A model generated the notes under the pieces. It worked only from the letters and a program-made list of their open reading frames with translations, made no database searches and was not told the DNA's origin. Source: a virus. Taken from it: a stretch of 38,948 bases of DNA. The DNA is taken from the IMG/VR virus record IMGVR_UViG_3300037231_000287, positions 1 to 38,948 of that record; one strand, given 5' to 3'. Made by a program: the position numbers and the translations under genes. Positions 7,739-16,081 of this stretch are shown one piece after another; position 1 is the stretch's first letter, and the number at the start of each line of letters is the position of its first letter.

Positions 7739-9055
7739 TTATGGAAGCAGCGGCACGGATGCTTGGCCGGTGGCCTGTAATGCTTCGATCAATCCCGACG
7801 CGAGCGAAGGGTCGGCGATGTAGTTCCGAGCCACCAGGTCGTAATACATGCCCGCAACCTGACCGGGCGTGTCGCCGGCTAGATACTGCGCGATCAGCCA
7901 AACCGGTGTCGGCCGCGGCAACGTCAACGTTACGATCGCCGGCAACCGCCCGATGCGAGCGTTCATGTCGATCGAGAGCGCGCTTTGTGCCGCGATGCAG
8001 CCGCGCCAAACGTTGGCGGCCAGTGTCGGGTAGGACGCTCCGAGCGAGAGCGCCGATTGCGCGCACGCCTGGACCGCGGCCAGCAGCTCGGCCAGCCAAG
8101 TCGCCGCGTCCTGCTGACTGGTGAAGACGATGTCGCTCGCCGCGGTGATCGCATCGGCAAGCACAAGCGCCTGGGTGACCAGGGTCAGTGCCGGGCCTGG
8201 CGCCGGATCTATCGCGTGAGCACCCACGGCCGTGACGACGGCGAGTAGAAAGCTGGTCGTCTGCGCTGCATCGGCCGCCACCGCCGCCGTAGTGGGTGCA
8301 CCTGGCGCGACGGCGGCGGGAATCGGAGGCTGCGCCGCAACCACCGCGGCGGCGCTGGGAGCGGCGAGAGCGGCGCCCAGGGCGGCCGTGAAGCCAACGC
8401 CTGGCGGGAGATCGTCCGCGTCTGTGAGCAGAGCGATTTGGGGAAGGACCAGGGCACCAAGCAGCTCGGAGCTGGCGCCAGTGACGTCAAGCAGGGCGAG
8501 CCCGAAGAAGCCCGCAACCGACGCCGCGAAATTATGCGCGTAGGAGATCACCGACAGCACCTGGGAGATCTGCCCTAGCACCGCGTCCAGCATCCCGAAT
8601 GCGGCTTGGCGCATGTTCTGCAGCTGTGTCAGCAGCGAGGCTTCCGTGTCGGCCGGCGGTGGCACGCGCGGGTAAAAGCGGGCCACGCTGGCGGTGAAGC
8701 GGACGCACCGCAGCTCGTCGTGCGAGAATACGATCTCCTGGCTCATCAGCACGGCCAGGAAATTGCCCAGCCACGGATGGTCCAGCGTTGAAGGGCCCGC
8801 GGTTTGAAATACCGTTTCCAGGGCGGCCGCCTGCGCCACGAAATCGTCGCCGATCATCAAACCGGAGATATGGATTTCGCCGTCGTCTTGCCCCAGATCC
8901 TGGAAGGCTGCGACGTCCTGTCCCGGAAAGAGCAGCTTCTGGACGCGGCGCCCCGGCGGGTGCCGGCTGTCGACCATATAGAACGGCACGCCCCCAAACG
9001 ACGCCTCCATAAAGGCGCCGGGGTATTCGTCGAAGAGGTCTAAGAACCCTGTCAT
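7739..9055 (-). CDS. N: Tail/DNA circulation protein (Mu gp43/gpN family)
   Basis: This 438-aa protein carries the DNA-circularisation N-terminal domain of Mu gp43/gpN: ASFGGVPFYMVDSRHPPGRRVQKLLFPGQ near residues 18-46, and a CVRFTASVARFYPRVPPPADTEASL segment about residues 117-141. Beyond residue 200 it is dominated by alanine/leucine-rich helices. In Mu this protein is a tail baseplate/hub-associated component acting after the tape measure. Its ATG overlaps the tape-measure stop as ATGA. The long Ala/Pro-rich middle part (residues 240-290) is low complexity. Confidence 0.9.
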   Translation of the reverse strand: MTGFLDLFDEYPGAFMEASFGGVPFYMVDSRHPPGRRVQKLLFPGQDVAAFQDLGQDDGEIHISGLMIGDDFVAQAAALETVFQTAGPSTLDHPWLGNFLAVLMSQEIVFSHDELRCVRFTASVARFYPRVPPPADTEASLLTQLQNMRQAAFGMLDAVLGQISQVLSVISYAHNFAASVAGFFGLALLDVTGASSELLGALVLPQIALLTDADDLPPGVGFTAALGAALAAPSAAAVVAAQPPIPAAVAPGAPTTAAVAADAAQTTSFLLAVVTAVGAHAIDPAPGPALTLVTQALVLADAITAASDIVFTSQQDAATWLAELLAAVQACAQSALSLGASYPTLAANVWRGCIAAQSALSIDMNARIGRLPAIVTLTLPRPTPVWLIAQYLAGDTPGQVAGMYYDLVARNYIADPSLASGLIEALQATGQASVPLLP

Positions 9056-11490
9056 CGGCGGCTCAACACCGGCCCGGGGTTTGTGACTGTCACCGTATGG
9101 TTCGGATTGCTGGCCTGGACGTTTTGCACGGTGGTGCCAGGCGCCGCCGTAACCGTCACAGCCAGCGTGTCATGGTTGCCGCCGGCCGGGGCACCAGGCG
9201 CGCCGGCGGCGGCCGGCGGCGTGGCGCCCGATGCTCCATGAACGGCGGTTAGCTGCGCCGCGTCAGCAAGCCCGAAATGGCGACCAAGCCAGCTATCCTC
9301 AAGCGGCTTTTCCATGCGCTCCACCAGCGCGTGCAAGCCATCAACGAGTGCCTGCCAGCCGGAGGAGATGCCGGCCAGAATTCGTGTGCCAAGGCCACCA
9401 GACCAGCTATCAACCCAGGTGACGAAATCGTTGAATATTTGCTTCACGATGTCCCAGGAAGCGTGCATCTGCATTCCGAAGCCAGAGCCCATTTCGCCGA
9501 GGCCCTTCCACACCCGGTCCATGTCGAGCGTGAAAATACCGGCGAAGAAGTCGAGGAAGCCCTGGAAGCTCATTTTGACGCCGCTCCAGAGCTCTTCGAA
9601 AAACGGCGCGAAGGTTCCCCAGTTTTCGTAGACGTCATAGGCCGCTGCAGCGAGTAGCGCGACCGCGGCGATCACTAGTCCGATGGGCGAAAATATCGCC
9701 GCGAGCACCGCTCCCAAAGCCTCGAACACTGAAACCGCGCCAACGATCCAGGTGATTGGTGACATCAACGCTGCGAGCCCCGCGGCCACAAACCCAAGGC
9801 CGGCACCCAGAAGGCCCCAGACGGCAATCACCGCAGGCATCACAGCTGTAACCACGGTAACGATGGCTGCGAGCGCAAGGAGCCCGGCGACGGTCCCAAG
9901 TATTACGTGCGTGGTGACTGGAAAATGTTCGTTCATATAATTTAGCGCCGTCGTAATTGGCCACAGCGCCACGGCGACTGCCTTCAGCATCGGGAGCAAG
10001 CTCTCGCCTAACGTCCGGTTAAGCTCCGCTAGATCCTCTTCGACCTTCCGGAGCTGAATGAGCGGTGCGGCAAATCCCGTCGCGAAATCGGTATCAAGGG
10101 TATCCTTGCCGACCGCATCGAGCCGCTTCTTTAGGTCAAGAAACCCGGCTTTGTGCTCTAGCAAACTCACGATAGCGGTGCCTGCCTCCTGATTGTGGAG
10201 GAGCTTGCCGATGAACTCGGTTTTATCGATGTGTCCCATGCCGGCCGTCCGCTGATCCAGCTTTCCAAGCACGGCATATAGCGGGTTGATGCCCTGCTTC
10301 TCCGCGTTCCGGAGTAGCTTTGGCAGATCGATACCGGCCTGCTTTGCGAAGCTCCGGTTGGCAATCGGCGACGTGATATAGTGAAGAGCATCGAAGAAAT
10401 TCGCTGCACCTTGGTTTGGCTGGCTACTATTCTTCATCACAGTTTCAAGGCTTGCGAACGCGATATCCGCGCTCCCCCGGCCTGTCATTCCGAGTAGTTC
10501 CATCTGCCCGGTTATCCCCGGCAGTTGCCGACTGAAATCCTCGACCTTAAAGCGGCCTTCTTTGCTGGCATAAGCCATCGCAGCGAGCGCACCGCCGATC
10601 TGGCCTTCCGGGATTTGCGCGTTACCCAGCAACGATCCAGTCGCAGCACCCAAATCCTCGGGCGAAATATTGTAGGCGGTCGCTGCTTTTGAGTGCGCCA
10701 AGAGTGCTACGTTGACGACGCGTGCGCTGATCCCTTGCTGGACGAGGTCCGAATACGCGCGCGCAATACTTTCGCTAGTCTGTCCGGTTTCGTGCGCGTC
10801 GGAGACGAACAGCTGATTGAGCCGCTTGATCTCAGGCGCAACCTTATCGCCGCTCAACTTCTCTGAGATCGCGATATGACGAAGGATGTTCTCATAGGCT
10901 GCGTATTGGCCAATCGAGTGCGCCATGCCCGCGCCCTCCATTATCCCCACGAAACCCTGGCTAATACCGTCTTGAGCCGCGCTACCTGCTGCATGGGCGG
11001 CATCGACAAAATTACCGCCCGCGCGACGTAGATTTCCTATCCGGTCCGGTTGAAGGTTGAGAGGGATACGGCTGTCTCCGCCAGGCCCTCCTAGCAGTAG
11101 GGGCGAGCCGCCTGCTCCCGGTGGGTCCTCAGAGACGTCGCCACCCCGAGCGCCGTTTCCGAGTGTGACCAGTTGCCCCAGGGATCGGTTCAGAGAGGCG
11201 ATCCCGCCAGAATTAACGCTGATGATGCTTTCGTTCGCGGCGGCCGCCATGCGCGTTATGGCGGCGGTGGCGCGGTCGGCCTGCTGTTCCGTGCTGCGAA
11301 GTCCATCGACCACCTCGTCGATCGGGCCAGCCAGCCGCTGCAGCACGTCTAAACCCTTTTCAAGGTCGCCCAAGCCCAATTTCTTCGCCAGATTGACCAG
11401 GCGGTCCATCTGCTTTTCGAGCTTGCTCAGGCCGTTCGACAGCTTGTCTTCGAGGTCGAGACGAAGGCCGGCTCTGAGCTCCTGGTTCAC
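9052..11490 (-). CDS. Tail tape measure protein (Mu gp42 family)
   Basis: This 812-aa protein sets tail length and is the largest tail gene. It has an N-terminal coiled-coil/helical section (LDLEDKLSNGLSKLEKQMDRLVN), a central TP901-type tape-measure section (around residues 180-440), hydrophobic segments of about 20-25 residues at about 540-620 that are typical of tape measures inserting into the inner membrane, and an Ala/Gly/Pro-rich C-terminus. The start is GTG, overlapping the stop of the frameshifted tail chaperone at 11487 as GTGA. No muralytic domain was identified. Confidence 0.9.
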   Translation of the reverse strand: MNQELRAGLRLDLEDKLSNGLSKLEKQMDRLVNLAKKLGLGDLEKGLDVLQRLAGPIDEVVDGLRSTEQQADRATAAITRMAAAANESIISVNSGGIASLNRSLGQLVTLGNGARGGDVSEDPPGAGGSPLLLGGPGGDSRIPLNLQPDRIGNLRRAGGNFVDAAHAAGSAAQDGISQGFVGIMEGAGMAHSIGQYAAYENILRHIAISEKLSGDKVAPEIKRLNQLFVSDAHETGQTSESIARAYSDLVQQGISARVVNVALLAHSKAATAYNISPEDLGAATGSLLGNAQIPEGQIGGALAAMAYASKEGRFKVEDFSRQLPGITGQMELLGMTGRGSADIAFASLETVMKNSSQPNQGAANFFDALHYITSPIANRSFAKQAGIDLPKLLRNAEKQGINPLYAVLGKLDQRTAGMGHIDKTEFIGKLLHNQEAGTAIVSLLEHKAGFLDLKKRLDAVGKDTLDTDFATGFAAPLIQLRKVEEDLAELNRTLGESLLPMLKAVAVALWPITTALNYMNEHFPVTTHVILGTVAGLLALAAIVTVVTAVMPAVIAVWGLLGAGLGFVAAGLAALMSPITWIVGAVSVFEALGAVLAAIFSPIGLVIAAVALLAAAAYDVYENWGTFAPFFEELWSGVKMSFQGFLDFFAGIFTLDMDRVWKGLGEMGSGFGMQMHASWDIVKQIFNDFVTWVDSWSGGLGTRILAGISSGWQALVDGLHALVERMEKPLEDSWLGRHFGLADAAQLTAVHGASGATPPAAAGAPGAPAGGNHDTLAVTVTAAPGTTVQNVQASNPNHTVTVTNPGPVLSRR

Positions 11491-12364
11491 TTAGTAGCCT
11501 CCTGCCGGCGCCGCTCATTCAGCTGGCTCGCGGCTCCGCCCCAGAACCGCACGCGATCGGCGGTCAGCGCCTCCAATTCGGCGCGTGACCACCCGTAATG
11601 TTCGCCAATCGCCGATACGATTAGCGGCCAGTCTTCTGGCCACTCCCGGACAAAAAACCCACGGTGCGCTGCAGCGCCATGATGTCTTCCGCGTCCATCG
11701 CATCGAACACCGCCGACGCTTCTTTGGGCGTCATGCCGGTCGTACGTGCGAGCGCGTTGCAGGTCACATCCGCACCCTTGGCGCCGCCCTGGACGATCGC
11801 GATCAAATCGGCACCGGTCATACGGCGCATCACGAACTGTTCTGGCAGCTCGATTTCGCCGCCGCTGTCGGGGTGCAGCAGCGGAAGGGTGACCTTGCCA
11901 TCGGCATCAACCTCCGCGTGGGCGGGCAGGCCGTCTTCCTCGTTGAAACCCCCGATGATCGCGACGATTTCGCTGGCCGCGGAGATATCGCTTGCATCCA
12001 TCCGATCATAGAGCAGAGCTGCGCGGGCGGGCGTAAGGTTGGCGGACCTGGTGATTGCAACGATGCTCATGCGGCCCTTCGCAGCCATCACCTTGCGCAT
12101 GTCCGGCCCCTTCATGCGCCGGAAGGTCAGCTGCGTGAATTTCTCGCTCACCACCTCAGCGCTGGTCGTAGCGCGCGTCCGCACCGCAACCGGAAACTTC
12201 AGCTTCAGCACGATTAGACCGTTGGGCAGCTTTTCGGCGCCGGCCGGCAGCGCCACGTCACTGGCGCTGTCGTCCAATACGATGACATCGGCTTCGTCCA
12301 CGGCGCCTGTCGCAGCGACGCCTTCGGTTGCAACGGCGTCTCCAATTGTCACGATCGGGTTCAC
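11487..12364 (-). CDS. Tail assembly chaperone, frameshifted long form (gp41/E-T type)
   Basis: The long tail-assembly chaperone is made by a -1 shift near 11651-11660 in the gp41-family gene. After the shift the frame runs on for about 54 residues (VREWPEDWPLIVSAIGEHYGW, then SRAELEALTADRVRFWGGAA) and ends at a TGA overlapping the tape-measure GTG. This joined product is 292 aa. The extension has the ending typical of gpT/gp41' second frames and explains a 130-bp gap that would otherwise be empty. The short form is listed separately. The frameshift is inferred from the slippery site and the coding-like extension. Confidence 0.75.
11621..12364 (-). CDS. Tail assembly chaperone, short form (gp41 family)
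   Basis: This is the 247-aa zero-frame product. The family domain is present twice: residues 81-139 (FRRMKGPDMRKVM, then LTPARAALLYDRMDASDI) and residues 179-239 (MRRMTGADLIAIV, then MTPKEASAVFDAMDAEDI). Each is a version of the small E/41-type chaperone that binds the tape measure before tube polymerisation. It starts with GTG in an overlap with the tube gene stop. The duplicated unit is unusual. The N-terminal 40 residues are a low-complexity linker. Confidence 0.85.
   Translation of the reverse strand: MNPIVTIGDAVATEGVAATGAVDEADVIVLDDSASDVALPAGAEKLPNGLIVLKLKFPVAVRTRATTSAEVVSEKFTQLTFRRMKGPDMRKVMAAKGRMSIVAITRSANLTPARAALLYDRMDASDISAASEIVAIIGGFNEEDGLPAHAEVDADGKVTLPLLHPDSGGEIELPEQFVMRRMTGADLIAIVQGGAKGADVTCNALARTTGMTPKEASAVFDAMDAEDIMALQRTVGFLSGSGQKTGR
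11651..11660 (-). other. Predicted -1 ribosomal frameshift site
   Basis: In the gene direction the sequence reads GGGTTTTTTG. With the zero frame GTG-GGT-TTT-TTG it contains two overlapping X-XXY-YYZ heptamers, GGGTTTT and TTTTTTG. A -1 slip here opens the frame to 11487. In Mu itself the equivalent slip is reported as -2, so a simple -1 site is a variation of the mechanism. No specific downstream pseudoknot was modelled. Confidence 0.75.
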
Positions 12365-12714
12365 AGCTCGATGGGCTCCCCACCCTTAAAGTTCAGTTTC
12401 AGTTTGCCGCCGTCGCCGGCCGAGAATTCAAGCGCCTCGGTGAGGAACGCCTCGTCCCAGGAGAAAATCTGGCCGGTGTCGCAATGCACCTGCAGCTCGC
12501 CCTCGTCGGTGGAGAACGTATCCGTCACGCGCTGGCCGGCCTCGACCGGCACGGTCACGCTGATTTCGGAGGCGACCATCATTTGCGCGCGCCCGACCTT
12601 GCGGCTGAAGATCACTTCCTTGTTGCGGACACCGCCCAGCTTTACGGTTCCGCCGGGCTCGTTATCGAGCTTCACGCCGTTGAAATAAATGTCGACGATG
12701 CCAAGCGTTTGCAT
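12361..12714 (-). CDS. M: Tail tube protein (Mu gp40/gpM family)
   Basis: This 117-aa protein is the contractile tail's inner tube subunit. Family features are the opening GIVDIYFNGVKLDNEPGGTVKLGG and the following beta-strand part (EVIFSRKVGRAQMMVASEISVTVPVE), ending GKLKLNFKGGEPIEL. It follows the sheath gene directly (14 bp) and precedes the tail chaperones, the usual order sheath-tube-chaperone-tape measure. About 118 aa is the usual family length, so it seems intact. Confidence 0.92.
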   Translation of the reverse strand: MQTLGIVDIYFNGVKLDNEPGGTVKLGGVRNKEVIFSRKVGRAQMMVASEISVTVPVEAGQRVTDTFSTDEGELQVHCDTGQIFSWDEAFLTEALEFSAGDGGKLKLNFKGGEPIEL

Positions 12715-12728
12715 GGTTTATGTGCTCC

Positions 12729-14261
12729 CTAAACTTCGAACTGCAGGGCGCCTGCGAGCACCATCAAATTGCCCACGCGGCTGTAGGGCTGCGTCGCATT
12801 CACCCGGTTGATGCTGTTCGGATCGATCGAGAAGTTCGACAGCCGCACCTGGTTCTGCACGTCCTGGATCCAGCCGCTTTTCCCGTAGACCGTGCAGCGG
12901 GCCGCCCAGCTGCCCTGCAGACGCAAGGGCGTGGCAACTGTGGGATCGTACTCGGCTGCCAACGATCCGTCCTGCGCCAGCTTATTGCTGGGATAGGTAA
13001 GTGAAACGTAACCCTTCCAGTCATAGCGGATGCGGGTGGCCACCTTGGCGGCATTGATGTCCTGCCAGGCGATCGTCAGCGTGCCGGTATTATCGGTCAG
13101 GTTTTCACTGACCAGGCGCTGCGTCACGACGGTGCCGTCCGTCAGCACGTCGAACGTGCTGAGGCCGTTTCCGAGCAGCAGCTGCTGTTCCTCCCAACCA
13201 ATGCGATCGGCCATACGCGGCGCCACCACACCCGGCAGCACCTGGCCTCTGATCTGTCGGCTCGGATCGTTGTAGGTGCTCTGAGCGGCCACGGCCCCCA
13301 TAGTCGCGGACCAGACCCAAGGCGGCGTCGGCGGGTTGGTAACGCCCAGGGTGGAGCGGAAGCGGCTGTTCATGGCCGCCTTCGCGTTCAAAATCTGCCC
13401 GTAGGAGCCGCTCAACACCACGTAGGCATAGGCGTCCAGGCCGGCCATTGCGTTGAACCGGCGATCGAGCTCGGTGGAAATTGCGGAGAGGTTCACCGCG
13501 TCCTGCCACGGCTGGATAATATCGGTGTACCAGGCCGAGGAAATGGTATCGATAATGGGGACGCACGACGGATTGACGGTGCCGCCACTCATACCGGTCA
13601 CCGTGCACACCATTCCAGGAGGCAGCATGTCGTTGGGGCCCATGGCGACCCAAAGGTCGATGTTGTTTCCTTCCGTGCCGGCGTTCACCGCGGTGAGCAT
13701 GATCTGGTGCCCCAACACGCCCTCGGTCTCGGCCGTGACAGGCAGCGCCGGCATCGTCTGCTCGGCGAGCAGCGCAACGGCATTCGTCGCGACGATCGGG
13801 GCGGTATCGGTCGCTGCAACGGGCACAAGGATTTGCACGCCGCCGATATAGAGCGGCAATACTCCGCTTTGCGTCCAGTTGCCGGAGATCTGAAATCCCC
13901 CCGTCGCCTGCTCCGCGCCGGCGGCATCCGCGACGCAAATCATCCACACCGGGATCGTCGGCTTCGTAGACAGAACGGCCAGCGCCTGGCCTTCGCCGAT
14001 ACTGCCAGCGCCGCAAAGGTTGGTCGCTTGGGCAGGCGTCAGCAGCGGGTAGACCTTCAACGGGGTAGCGTTACCGGCCGCTGACATCTGCGCGAAAATG
14101 ATGATGCTGGCGGGAAATGGAAGAATTCCCGCGTTCGAATAAATCGGGTCTACTTCATAGTAGTTACCCGGAACAAGTATGTTCATCGGGATCTGATTGA
14201 ACAGATTTGGGTTGACTGGCGGTTGGGGGGCGCCCCCGGCGCCGCTGTTGGTATCGCTCAT
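12729..14261 (-). CDS. L: Tail sheath protein (Mu gp39/gpL family)
   Basis: This 510-aa contractile sheath subunit begins MSDTNSGAGGAPQPPVNPN and shows the family conserved IPMNILVPGNYYEVDPIYSN near residues 24-43, and typical C-terminal DRIGWEEQQLLLGNGLSTFDV, QRLVSENLTDNTGTLTIAWQD and RYDWKGYVSLTYPSNKLAQD-like sheath elements. Length and order match Mu. It overlaps no neighbour and is separated from the gp38 stop (14263) by a single base. Confidence 0.95.
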   Translation of the reverse strand: MSDTNSGAGGAPQPPVNPNLFNQIPMNILVPGNYYEVDPIYSNAGILPFPASIIIFAQMSAAGNATPLKVYPLLTPAQATNLCGAGSIGEGQALAVLSTKPTIPVWMICVADAAGAEQATGGFQISGNWTQSGVLPLYIGGVQILVPVAATDTAPIVATNAVALLAEQTMPALPVTAETEGVLGHQIMLTAVNAGTEGNNIDLWVAMGPNDMLPPGMVCTVTGMSGGTVNPSCVPIIDTISSAWYTDIIQPWQDAVNLSAISTELDRRFNAMAGLDAYAYVVLSGSYGQILNAKAAMNSRFRSTLGVTNPPTPPWVWSATMGAVAAQSTYNDPSRQIRGQVLPGVVAPRMADRIGWEEQQLLLGNGLSTFDVLTDGTVVTQRLVSENLTDNTGTLTIAWQDINAAKVATRIRYDWKGYVSLTYPSNKLAQDGSLAAEYDPTVATPLRLQGSWAARCTVYGKSGWIQDVQNQVRLSNFSIDPNSINRVNATQPYSRVGNLMVLAGALQFEV

Positions 14262-14262
14262 C

Positions 14263-14598
14263 TTAGTTTCCCTTCAGCGGGCGTGCGCCCTGATCAGCCT
14301 CGTTCGAGCCAACGGGAGGCACCGGTTGCTTTACCGCTGGCTGCGCGGCGGTCGAGGCACCGGTACCGGCAACGTCAACCGCAGCCGCGGTGGCCGTGCT
14401 GCCCGCGCTTTCGGCGGCGGGCTCGACCTCGGCCGCGGGCGCGGCGTCGACGGCGGCCGGCGGGACAATCACCAGGTCGCCCGCGTTGACGCGGCGCCTG
14501 ATGAAGCTCGTTTCCTCGACGGAAATGCCGGCCTCCGGAACCCATTTGCCGCCTGGCAGCTGAACACGCCGACCTGGTGCGGTTTGAACCTTGATCAT
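14263..14598 (-). CDS. Mu gp38-family small protein (DUF2635)
   Basis: This 111-aa protein is related to the DUF2635/gp38 family, encoded next to the sheath in Mu-like phages. The N-terminal 35 residues (IKVQTAPGRRVQLPGGKWVPE, then GISVEETSFIRRRVNAGDLV) are conserved. The rest is an Ala/Pro/Thr-rich tail. I prefer ATG at 14598: AGGAG ends 5 bases upstream, with the gp37 stop inside that spacer; a GTG at 14604 is the alternative. Its job is unknown. Confidence 0.8.
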   Translation of the reverse strand: MIKVQTAPGRRVQLPGGKWVPEAGISVEETSFIRRRVNAGDLVIVPPAAVDAAPAAEVEPAAESAGSTATAAAVDVAGTGASTAAQPAVKQPVPPVGSNEADQGARPLKGN

Positions 14599-14600
14599 CG

Positions 14601-15200
14601 TCACTCCTGCGGACCGATATTGAAAACGTCTGCGAGCACAACCTCGCCGTTCGGCGCGAATTCCCAGCCGATGCCGAGCTGCTTGAATGTGGCCGGCGTC
14701 ACGTCCGGGCCGATCAAGGTTGCGCCCGGCGACATCGTGACATTCACGGCCAAGTCGATCGCCGCCATGGCGATGTTCTCTTTATTCCAGCCCTCGGCGT
14801 ACGCATTCGCGGCTTTCGTCACGAGGCATGTGCCAACGCCGGGAACGGTGTGGCCGTTCAGAACGGCGATCGCAGCTTGCACCACCTGGAAAAGCCCGAC
14901 GCCCTGCGCGTCGCCGTAATACCGGGCTCCAACCGAGCTTTGGTTGGTGACGACAACGAAGACCGTCCAATGGCTTTCGCCTTTGAACAAAGTGCCGGCA
15001 TTGCGTGTGGCGTCGACATCGTTCCAGCCGAGGCCGATGAACGGCGTACGCCGCACCAGGCGTTCCCACTCCTGCGCCGTCAGGCGCGGCGGCATGAATG
15101 AGAACTCAAAAAATGCCGGCGGAAATGCGAGCTGCAATTGCTTTTGCAGACCAGCGCCGATCAGCGACAAAGGCCCGGGATTGATCGAGGCGACCGTCAC
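14601..15200 (-). CDS. K: Mu gp37-family protein (DUF1834)
   Basis: This is a 199-aa protein of the DUF1834/gp37 family. It is a tail terminator-type neck protein in the Mu layout, between gp36 and gp38/sheath. Supporting segments are GWNDVDATRNAGTLFKGESH, WTVFVVVTNQSSVGARYYGD, GLFQVVQAAIAVLNGHTVPG, and the C-terminal LGIGWEFAPNGEVVLADVFNI. It begins with GTG overlapping the gp36 stop. Length is close to the family norm. Confidence 0.88.
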   Translation of the reverse strand: MTVASINPGPLSLIGAGLQKQLQLAFPPAFFEFSFMPPRLTAQEWERLVRRTPFIGLGWNDVDATRNAGTLFKGESHWTVFVVVTNQSSVGARYYGDAQGVGLFQVVQAAIAVLNGHTVPGVGTCLVTKAANAYAEGWNKENIAMAAIDLAVNVTMSPGATLIGPDVTPATFKQLGIGWEFAPNGEVVLADVFNIGPQE

Positions 15201-15724
15201 GTCAATTGCTCGGACCAGGAAGGTGGAAGCGGCATAGCATCACAAGCCGATTGGCCGCCCTGGTCGCTCTGCGGATAGGTCGTACCGATTGCAGGATAGT
15301 TATTGGCGCGCTGGCCCGGCCCATACACCGCGCCGCGATCCGACATCTGCGCGTAACTGTCGTCGCCGGCCGGCACCTCGTCCAACGGCAAAAGCACCTT
15401 GCCGAGAGCAATGCCCTCCAGCCACGCGATCGTTTCCTTGCGCGCCAAGCGCACCATTTCGGAGGGATCGCGGCCGCCGCCGGTCGACAAGTCGTAGCGA
15501 GCCAAAATGCAGCAGGCGCGATTGATGGTCGCCGGAATATTGGTGATCGGCGTCTGGTAGCGCTTGCTGACGTAGGTATCGATCAGGTCAGAAGCATCGC
15601 CCAGCGCGAGCACAATCGGTGGAGCATTGATTTGCTCCATCGGCTGCCCGTCCGGGACGGAGAGGCGGATCATCTCCGCCGCCCCGAACCGGGTGACCAT
15701 GTCGCTTACAGCCGCGTAAGGCAT
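15197..15724 (-). CDS. J: Mu gp36-family protein (DUF1320)
   Basis: This 175-aa protein matches the DUF1320/gp36 family (head-to-tail connector region). It starts MPYAAVSDMVTRFGAAEMIRLS, which is the typical YA-DM-RFG-EL-LSD start, and continues with ALGDASDLIDTYVSKRYQTPI and RYDLSTGGG. The C-terminus after residue 130 is Gly/Gln/Pro-rich. The ATG overlaps the gp35 stop as TAATG. Confidence 0.92.
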   Translation of the reverse strand: MPYAAVSDMVTRFGAAEMIRLSVPDGQPMEQINAPPIVLALGDASDLIDTYVSKRYQTPITNIPATINRACCILARYDLSTGGGRDPSEMVRLARKETIAWLEGIALGKVLLPLDEVPAGDDSYAQMSDRGAVYGPGQRANNYPAIGTTYPQSDQGGQSACDAMPLPPSWSEQLT

Positions 15725-16026
15725 TATGCGGCCGGCTTACCGGTCGCTTTGGCCTTCGTGGCCATTGGCGCGGCATCCTTACCCTCGGATGCCGCGCCGC
15801 CCGTCCCAGTAGCTTCTGCCGGGGGGTTATACTGCGCAATGAAGTCGGCGACGTCTTCCGCCGTGATCTGTTTGCCGACCACGACTTTGATGGCCGGCTC
15901 GGCGACGAGTTCCTTCAGCTGCTTCGCGTCGAACTGGTTCAACGGATAGTCGGCGAAGGCTGGGTTGGCGACGCCGCCCCGGATCAAACCGGCTCGGGCG
16001 CACAACACGATTAGCGGACGGCTCAT
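15724..16026 (-). CDS. Mu gp35-family protein (FluMu/HI1506 type)
   Basis: This 100-aa protein has a small alpha/beta N-terminal domain (RAGLIRGGVANPAFADYPLN, then QFDAKQLKELVAEPAIKVVVGKQ) that matches the HI1506-type gp35 seen next to the Mu major head gene, and an Ala/Lys/Thr-rich tail. It is probably a minor head or head-tail protein. It starts at 16026 after a gap that carries a GC-rich hairpin behind the major capsid gene. Confidence 0.75.
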   Translation of the reverse strand: MSRPLIVLCARAGLIRGGVANPAFADYPLNQFDAKQLKELVAEPAIKVVVGKQITAEDVADFIAQYNPPAEATGTGGAASEGKDAAPMATKAKATGKPAA

Positions 16027-16047
16027 ACGCTTTTACCCTTTGCAAGG

Positions 16048-16066
16048 CCGGCCGCGGCGCGGCCGG
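16048..16066. other. GC-rich hairpin after the major capsid gene
   Basis: CCGGCCGC and GCGGCCGG flank a three-base loop (GGC), an 8-bp perfect stem. It lies between the major capsid gene and gp35. There is no T-run after it in the gene direction, so it is not a classical terminator. It may slow decay or limit read-through of the abundant capsid mRNA. This is inferred from position only. Confidence 0.4.
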
Positions 16067-16081
16067 GGTTTCAGATATCCG

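Noticed and set aside
11515-11703. A separate 62-aa ORF between the tail chaperone and tape measure
   Set aside because: It is in a frame different from the -1 extension and has a Arg/Trp-rich, shadow-like composition. The frameshift product explains the same DNA better.
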